A stretch of DNA of 64,000 bases, from positions 8,115,492-8,179,491 of the forward strand of contig JANAVB010033216.1 in the NCBI GenBank assembly GCA_029216955.1. The letters are read 5' to 3'. The notes under the pieces were generated by a model. That model was given only the letters and a program-made list of their open reading frames with translations, had not been told where the DNA came from and searched no databases. Origin of the DNA: Iris pallida. Lineage: Eukaryota > Streptophyta > Magnoliopsida > Asparagales > Iridaceae. The translations under genes and the position numbers were made by a program. Of the stretch, positions 22,001-30,600 are shown piece after piece. The first letter of the stretch is position 1. Every line of letters starts with the position of its first letter.

Positions 22001-25000
22001 ATTTTGATGCCTAATTCAGACCGAAGGTTTTTGTTCAAATGTATAAAGGGGCATGAATGTATGGAACGCCGAGGATTATTTCAAGGCGAGCGTGTCGATA
22101 GTTTTCTTTTGTGTTTCAAAGATGTAGCCGCAATGGCATATGTAATGTAAAAATGACCTTGCACATATTTTGCAAGTTTATGAATGAAAAGCTAAGTTTC
22201 TTCCTATTCTATGCCTTCAACTCTCTGCACTGTTTAATTTCAACGCGTCGTGTCAAAGGAATTTCTAAGCGCACATCCTTGCCTTGTGCAAGTCTAATAA
22301 AGACTTGCACGGCATCACGTCCCGACCCGTGGGGATCGATTTATATCGAGTCAAGGCGATGGCGACCGATTCGGCGAGTCGGGGCGTGACATCGGGCGGA
22401 CCCCCTATGGCGGTGGGGGGGTCGGGTTCGGCGTCGGACGGGGATCGGAGCCTACAAGGAGTCTCAAACGGGCCTAACTTCGAATTTGGAGCAGAATCTG
22501 GTTCTAGGGGGGGGCTAGATGGAGTGAGGGGGATGGACGCGGTTACGCGTCGTCGCGTGACAAAAATCGGGGGTAAGACAGGAAGAGGTCAGAGACATGT
22601 TAGGGATCGCCATCATGCTGACAGTCGACAGAGCGGGTCAGGGACGCGGCCATTGGCCCGTGGCCTTGTGGTATCTGCTGGGAGATCGGTGGACTGGCGG
22701 CCAAAGGTGACCGCGGCGGACAAGGGGAAGAGTAAGGTGGTGGATCTTGGCGGTCAGGGATTTGGGTCTCCCCGACCGGATGTTGTCCCCAGGCCACATG
22801 GGGAGACTATTCGAATGGTTGGCCGGTCCTGGGCAGAGATCTGCAAACCTGTAGGGCCGAAAAGTCCCTCATCGATGGAGTACGTACTGCCGATCAAGAC
22901 AGGAAGGAGTTTTCGGGCCTCGTTCCCTGTGGAGGAGATAGAGAAGGTGACAGCATACTGGAAGAATACCCTCGTTCTGTATGTTCTGGGCAACAAGCCT
23001 TTCTACGGACAGATCCGGGGTTATGCGGTGCGTGTCTGGCAGCCCAAGGGGAGTATGGAGTTCTTTACCTGCGAGAACGGCTTCTACTATGTAAAGTTCG
23101 GACTTGCGGAGGATGTTGCTAGGATCCTCCAAGGCGGCCCTTGGACGTTTAACAGCAGGCTTATCATTCTAAAGGAATGGACCCCGGAGCTTAGATGTGA
23201 GAAGGAAGTTCTGAATGCCATCCCTGTATGGATTCGATTCCCTGAGTTCTCGGTCCAGTTTTGGAGTATACCACTGCTGATGCGTCTGGCGAGCTTGGTG
23301 GGTACCCCGATCAAGGCGGATGAAAATACTGCCTTTCGGTCGAGGTTGATGTACGCCAGAATTTTTGTGGAGATTCGGGCTGGGGAGGAGCTACCGAAGA
23401 TGGTGGAATATGAGATTCCTTCTGGAGAGGTGCTTACCCAGACGGTGGAATACGAATGGGTCCTACCTACCTGTTCTCGCTGTTCTTGTTTTGGACATCT
23501 GGCCAGTGCTTGTTCGACGGTAGGACCTCAGGTGGCGCCTTCACCTCAGGTGGAGCCTTCTATTCCCCTGAGTGAGTCTCCGGACTTACCCTGTGACATG
23601 GATTTCAGAGTTGACAATGGAGAGGAGGTCTTGGTGGGAGAGATTACCCATCCAGTGAGTGAGGTAGGATGAGCCTCATTGTCTCTACCCAGCTTGCTCC
23701 CTCGAGTGGGGCGTTGACCACTTGCCCGGGACAGAGTAGTATAGTTACAAGAGGCATGGTAGCGTCGGGGATCGAGGCGCGGGGAGGTGGCGGATCGGCT
23801 GGGGGGGCAGGTATACTGTAGGAAGAGACGTGTTGTCGGTCCGCTGAGTGACGGCCCCTCCAAGGAGGGGGGACATCCTACTGACAGAGATGAGGCGGTG
23901 TGTATTGACAATCCTGCCTGGGCGTTGGTGCTCTCTCAGATTGTTCTCCAGCAGGCCATTCCGACTGGGATGGAGGAGGATCTTTTAGCGTCGGATGTGG
24001 CACATTCCCCATGTGCTGATCCGGGTGTTTTCCAGGGACCCAACCTCTCATTAATTAATGGCTATTATCGTCTGGAATGTGAGGGGGGCATGTTCGCTAG
24101 GGAGGTGGAGAGAGATTTGTGGGGTGCTTCACAAAGAGAAATGTGACATTCTGTTCTATTAGAATCTAAGATCAAAGGTGAAAAGACTTGCTCGGCGAAC
24201 CCTATCTCATTAGGCCCAACTTCACAACCTGGCTCTATGTGACATGGCCAGGATTTGGGTTCGCTGGAATTCGAAGAGCTGGGATGGTGACTTGATCTTG
24301 ATGACGGAGCAGTTGATTGCCATCTCTTTCTCGAGCAAGGGTGACTTTCGGTTCTTGTTGGGGGCGATTTACGGCCACAACGACAGAAGGAGACGGGAGT
24401 CCCTGTGGAGCGACATCTCCCGTGTTGCCGCTGCTGCAGATTCGTCGTGCCTTCCACTTCTTCTGATCGGAGACTTCAATGCCCTTCTGCATCGAGGGAA
24501 GAAGGTGGGTGGTCGTCCAGTTCCAAACTCTATCCTATATGATTTTTAGAGATGCCTCCTCCAGGCGAGGCTCCAGGGATTGTCTCGCTCAGGCTTCATC
24601 TGGACTTGGCATAACAAAGCAATCCGGAACAGGGTTGCATGCCAGCTTGATCGAGCTCTGGACAATGGAAAATGGTTCCGGCATTTCTCCAATTCTTCAG
24701 CTGAGGGCCTGGCCACTGGGACGAGCGATCATTATCCCATCATTCTTCTGGGAAGTCCCGTCCTTTCAGGTACAACAGTTGGTATCTCTCGGAGGGCTAC
24801 TTGGAGGCTGTCTCAGGGGGGCTTACTAGCTGTCAGGAGGGGACGGCCCAGTTTCGCTTGGTACGCCATCTCAAGGTCACAAAGAAGGCTCTTCAGAGTT
24901 GGGTGAAGGGGTTGCCCAAGTCTACCTTGGAAGATAAGGAGGTGGAGTTGCGGGTCATCCAGCAGGACATGCAAGCTGACATGCTTAATGGGGACCTGGC

Positions 25001-27628
25001 GGCTAGAGAGAAGGAGCTGATCGAAGAAGTCAACATCCTGAGGTTGCAGAAGGAGATTAGCACGGTCCAGCGTGCCAAATGTTCCTGGCTCAAGGATGGC
25101 GACCGATGTTCCAAGTTCTTCTATGATGTTATCCAGACAAGACAACATAGGAATCACATCTCCTAGCTTCTTGATGCGGATGGCATCCTGGTGGGGACGC
25201 CGGCTGAGATCCTGGACGAGACTGTCAGGTACTATTCTGAGTTATATTTCCAGACTGACTACTTGTCTGTGTTCCCAGAGGTTGTTACGAAGAGATTGGT
25301 GACTCCGTATGGGAATAGCATTCCTCTTGCCCCCGTTACTTTGGAGGAGGTAGAATCTATTGTCAAGTTGGCGGATCCCAACAAGGCTCCTGGACCGGAT
25401 GGCTTTAGCAGTGGGTTCTACAAACGCCACTGGGACATTCTGAAGCATCAGGTCTTGGAGGTGGTGCATGAATTCTTCATCAAAGAGAAGCTTCTGAAAG
25501 AGCTGAATCATACTTTCCTGACCTTGGTGCTAAAGGAGGAAGCGACGGCATTGGCGGACTTCAGACCTATTGCGTGCTGTAATTATCTTTATAAGATAAT
25601 TACGCACCTTATGTGCCGACGTATGGAGGGGATCATGCAGGACTTGGTTTCTCCGAATCAGGCTGCGTTCATAAGGGGAGGTCGATCGTTGAGCACAGCC
25701 TCCTGGCTCATGAGATGGTGATGGGCTTTAGCAAACCCGATGGGGAGAAAGCATGTGTGAAACTGGACCTGAGGAAGGCGTATGACATGGTCAATCGAGA
25801 CTTCCTCTGCCATCTGATGACCGCCATGGGTTTCGCGGACCACTGGATTGCATTGATCCGGAAGTGCATCACGTCTCCCACTTTCTCTGTCCTCATCCAG
25901 GGCATTCCTTATTGCTACTTTCAGAGCAACCGTGGGCTCAGGCAAGGTGACCCCCTGTCCCCTTACCTGTTCACGCTTGTTATGGAATACTTCACATGTC
26001 TGATGGACCTGACAGCGTACCGTGGGAGGCTGGTCCCTTTGTTTCGGAGGGTGAATCCCCCAGTTACCCACCTTATATATGCAGATGATCTCTTGGTGTT
26101 CATCCAGCCATCGACGGAGAGTATGCAGACGCTTGCGAAGATTATGGGAGAATTGAATTCCCTTTCGGGCCTTCAGATGAACAGGAAAAAGAGCAGGGTG
26201 TACTTCAGCTCCCTTTGTCCCCAGAAGGAGGAGCGAGCTGATATGCTGGGTATCGAGAGGAGTGATCTTCCGGTGCGATACTTAGAAGTGCCTCTCACTG
26301 TCAACTATGCGCGGGATCAGGACTGTCAGTCTGGTGGAGTACGTCCAGAGGAGAGTGGAAGGGTGGCAAGCCGCCGATTTGTCATTTGGCGGACGCATCG
26401 AGCTGGTCAGATCGGTGATTTCGGCTACGGCTCATTTCTGGCTGCAGTCCATCCTCCTCCCTGTTGCCACTATTAGGAAAGTGGAGCGGCTATGTGCAAA
26501 TTTTATTTGGAGGGGGGTATGCATGCGATCTCCTGGGAGCAGCTCTGTCAACCCAGGAAGCAGGGAGGAGTGGGGCTCAGGCCGTTGCTGGAGATTAGGG
26601 AGGCCTCCGCGCTTAAGCTGGCATGGAGATTCATCAACGGAGGGTCTCTTTGGACGGACTGGATGCACAGCAGATACGTGAAGCATGACAACTTTTAGAC
26701 GTGTGCTACTGACAATAATCACTCAGTCACGTTCAAGACTGTCTTGAGACACAGGGGGGTGCTTAAATCTGCAATCCGGAAGGTCATGAAGGATGGGTCT
26801 GGAACGGACCTCTGGCGGCATCCTTGGATAGATCGGCGTTCGCTATTGGACATCAGGGGAGCCCCGACACATCTGGAGGACAGGCGTGATCTGACGTGTA
26901 GTCGTATCATTCGTGATGGGGAGTGGAGGCCGGAGTCTCATCAGTTTACCGAGGAGCTGGGTGGGATCATTAGTACTATTGTCATAGATCCGGCTTTGCC
27001 TGCTGATCGGTGGATTTGGGAGCCGACAGGAGCAACTCCGGAAACTGGAGAGTTCCAATTCCGGAGCTGCTACAACCTCATCAGGCGCGCCTTTCCTCAG
27101 AGTACTGACTACGAGTTCGTATGGTACAAGGGTCTGGCCAGGAAGATGCAGCTTTGTGTATACAAGCTTCTACTGGGCCGTCTTTTGACTAGGGATCGTC
27201 TGAGTACGTTTGGAGTGCCGGTTCCGGATCCCAAGTGCGTGCTTTGCAGTCTGGAGCATGTATCTATTAGGCACATTTTCTTCGAGTGTACTCTGGCATG
27301 GCAGATCTGGACGGAGCAGAGTAGAATGTTGGGAGTGTGCGTCTCCGGAAAGGGAATTGGAGACATCATCACGGTGCTCCGGGATAGCAGGGGTCGAGGG
27401 CAGGACTGGTTTCGGACCGCCAGAGTTCGGCTGGCTGCTTCTGTTTGGCATGTATGGCGGAAACGAAACCGTCGGATATTTGGGGGGCTGGTTATCCCTC
27501 CGGTAGGCATTCTCCATAACATCGAGTTTGATGTAAATGCTATGAGAAATTGATGAGTGGGAGTCCTACTTTGATTGTATGTTGTAAGGTTATTGCATTA
27601 CTTTTGGAATAAAATTTACCCTTTTTTC

Positions 27629-27679
<51 letters not shown>

Positions 27680-30600
27680 GTAACTTTACGCCTAGGCGCG
27701 CCTGGAGCCTGCGCCTTTCTACACTAGGCGCACGTTTTTTTAAGGTGGTGCGCCTAGCTTGTTCCTAGGCGATGTCCCTGCGCATCGCTGCGCCTTGCGC
27801 CTAGGCGCGCTTTTTAATTCAATGGATGGGAGACTCTTAAAGCCGGAGCCTTAAGTGCTTATCATATTTAAGCTTTAAATTACCAAGGTACAGAAAACAG
27901 TACACAAGTGAAAAGGGTCACATTAGGCTCACTACACTAATAATATTACTCAATAGTGAAGAGAAGGATAGTGAAAAATATAGCCTTCCCTAAAGGTGAA
28001 CTAATAATGATATAACAAAATAATTAAGTATGAATTAAATCACACAAGAGATGCTACAATTGTCATCTCAATCTTCAAGTGAAAAAGCATGCTTCTCGTT
28101 ACTAGAAGAAAAAGGGAAAACAAAAATTGAAGTACTATACCTCAGGCGGTGCCGATTGCAGGTTGTGAAAAAGGCAACAAAACCATATAGAATGCTTTTA
28201 ATTGCACGGAATACCTAAAGAAGAAAACAGTACAAAATGAGATGATGAAACATTGGAGAATGATTCGGTATACCTAGGAAAAGTTACTAACCTGAGAGAA
28301 AAGGTCATTCCAAAGGGATCTCCATATTGAAGATTCATAACTTCCCACTGAAGCTTCAGATGCAGATGCAAATTTAAACAGAAAACTTACAGATGACCAA
28401 CTCTCCTTCAGAAAATAATAGGCATTGGAGAAAAGCACGCCGACGAAATTAGCAATTGCAAGAATCAAGCGTGCAGGAGCTATAAAAATTTCCCAGAAGA
28501 GCCAAACTATAGGGTATATAAACAATGTTGCTGTGATACAAAATGGAAAGTATTAAGAAAAGGTGTCATGCCAAATGAGATTGCAATTGTAAAAAAAGAT
28601 GAGGAAATTAGAAAACAATATCAAGGAGGTGGCTCGATTGAATCATACCAATCCTCCACACAGTACTGAATACGACCCAGAAAGGCCAGATCACTATCTC
28701 CATTACGTTAGCCACTATGCTGCATGAAGATCCCAATACAATCCATAACACAGAAAATAGCTCCTCTATTGTTTCAAGGCATAGGTTCCATACAGGAAGA
28801 ATGACTTCTACAAGCTCCAAAATAGGCCCAGCAACTGGCGTCACCAGAACAGAAAACAGTGACCTAGTAGATCGTGTAATCACAAGGAACCACTTCACAG
28901 CTTTCTCAAAGTTATGCAGAAAAAGCATAGTTCCTAAATATCTGATCCTTGAAATCATCTCCCAAGTTTCTATCCAGTCAAAGAAAGGCCCAAATAAACG
29001 AGAAGCAGTTGCCTTTAATAGTGGCACATTCTTATATAGGTCATAAAAACCTATGAGGACAGTGGTCATAGAAATTAGAACGTACAAAGTTCTTGCTAGA
29101 GGGCACATCCATGGGCGGTAAAATTTGCAGAAAACTGGATATGACTGAAGAAAAATTACCCAAGAGGGAAGCCCATACTCCAACAAAGTAAGCAGCCTTA
29201 AATCTGACATAATTATATCCTTCAACTTGAATGGAAGATCATGATCATTAAATTTAAACAAAATCAAGACATCCTTGTAATTGGTAGCCTCAAAAACTGA
29301 TCTTGTATTCTCACTCTCAAGGTTGTGGGAAGAAGACGATGATACCGAAAATGTTGGCGAGCTCACAGTTTCACTGCATGCTTCCTCGCAGATTTCATCC
29401 GCTTGAAAACTTGATTTCATTATCTTTCTTCTCTTATAAGGACCAGAAACCGGTGGAGTCCACGGTAAGCTTCTTATGTGTTCCATACCAGGATGGCGAA
29501 TAAAATTGCTGGAACGATCATTACATACTTCATGGAAATCGTCATCGTCAGTCATATCTTCACTAGAACTTGTAGGAGTGATTGACGACATATCCTCCTG
29601 AGCATCGTAAAACACATCTCCTGTAAAAGACAAATATAAGAATGAAAGGAAGCAATAGATATACAAGGAAACATGAGTGAAAAATATACCTTTATTAGAG
29701 ACACTATCGAGATACTCTTGTAAAAGAAAATGCTCATAGCAAGTCCCTGAGTACCATGATGAAATGCAGCTTGACGCTTGCTCAATGCTATCAAATTCCC
29801 ACCTTCTCATTAGCTTAGCCTCCAATGCGAGAGATGTATCAGTCTGTAGGTAAATAATATCAGAGAGTTTTTGAAACATATAGTTAAAAAAAAAAATGCA
29901 ACTAGCAAGGGATATCCAATTGGCACTTAATGATTAAAATTAAAGAACCAACAATACCTGAAGTTCATTAAGATAATTAATACCACGAACATCACACCAT
30001 GATACTTCAAATACGATGAAACCAAACAATATTTTGTGCAACTCCTTATTCAGCAAGAACGAATCTTTAAGTTTCTTTACAGGAAGCAGAGCTCTTTTCT
30101 GACATAATGCAGCATCAAGCACCGAAAACCATCTAAATAGTCTATTTAGCTTGAAGTTGTTGGATTTGGAGCTGTTTCTGAAATCAAGCTTTCTCCCAAT
30201 ATTGCTTTTCACTCTCTTAGTCCTGGTGTTTGCAAAAGGGGACAGCCTTGACTGCAAAGAAAGAACTATATTAAATTTACATTGAACAAAGTAAAATAAT
30301 TAAACTCTTCTAGGTGTGCTTAACCTTGGTAACCATCAGCTGCCACAGGTGAGCAGTCCGTGCATCCTGGTTAATTAACCATGGACGGTTGTCAACTAAG
30401 ATATAGAACTTCTTGCTTTCAGGGGCCAAATAGAGGGTCAAGCGCGAAAGGTAAGACTGCAAATCCCTGTGAATTACCAAACAGATACCCAAGTAATTAG
30501 TTAACTTACTTAGCAGGTCTAACAAATATAAGTAGCCTTCAGTCTAGAAACATATCGAACTCTTAAAGCAAATATAAGTAGCCTTCAGTCTAACAAATAT

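Larger units (their letters stand above)
13485..22396 (+). mobile_element. RT2: Ty3/gypsy chromovirus (Tekay/Del-type), nearly complete
   Basis: The 5' LTR is 13490-15325 and the 3' LTR is 20568-22391, with the TSD tcggg at 13485-13489 and 22392-22396. The primer binding site is at 15329. The internal region encodes gag, protease, RT, RNase H, integrase and a C-terminal chromodomain-like tail in that order, as in Metaviridae chromoviruses. The LTRs differ by a 12-bp indel and about 18 substitutions by eye (~1%), so insertion is recent. Coding defects are a +1 frameshift at 18031-18033, the hAT MITE at 18939-19349 and a TGA at 20429-20431. Confidence 0.95.
13020..27674 (+). mobile_element. L1-type LINE split by RT2
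   Basis: Both sides of the element show the candidate TSD ttaaagtaa (13011-13019, 27675-27683). The GC-rich 5' leader is 13056-13489. ORF1 resumes at 22397 after RT2. ORF2 carries endonuclease, reverse transcriptase and zinc-binding C-terminal region (24058-27553). A polyadenylation-like ggaataaaat is at about 27607, and the tail is TA-rich rather than poly-A. Without RT2 the LINE is about 5.7 kb, near the usual plant L1 length. Frameshifts and stops make it inactive. Confidence 0.85.
12484..27824. mobile_element. hAT-type MITE split by the LINE nest
   Basis: The 8-bp TSD gatgggag is at 12476-12483 and 27825-27832. The ends are imperfect inverted repeats, CATAGCTTTAAAAGGCG on the left and CATTGAATTAAAAAGCG read in from the right, both leading into aggcgc-rich sequence. 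Removing the LINE and its contents leaves roughly 0.68 kb with a TA-rich core and no ORF, so it is non-autonomous. Its 8-bp TSD and CA ends point to hAT. It sits in host intron 7. Confidence 0.65.

Noticed and set aside
28068..28140. A 39-nt intron after exon 7 giving a short terminal exon ending at 28068
   Set aside because: 39 nt is too short for a normal plant intron. The same bases simply read through in frame, so it is at best an unspliced truncated end.
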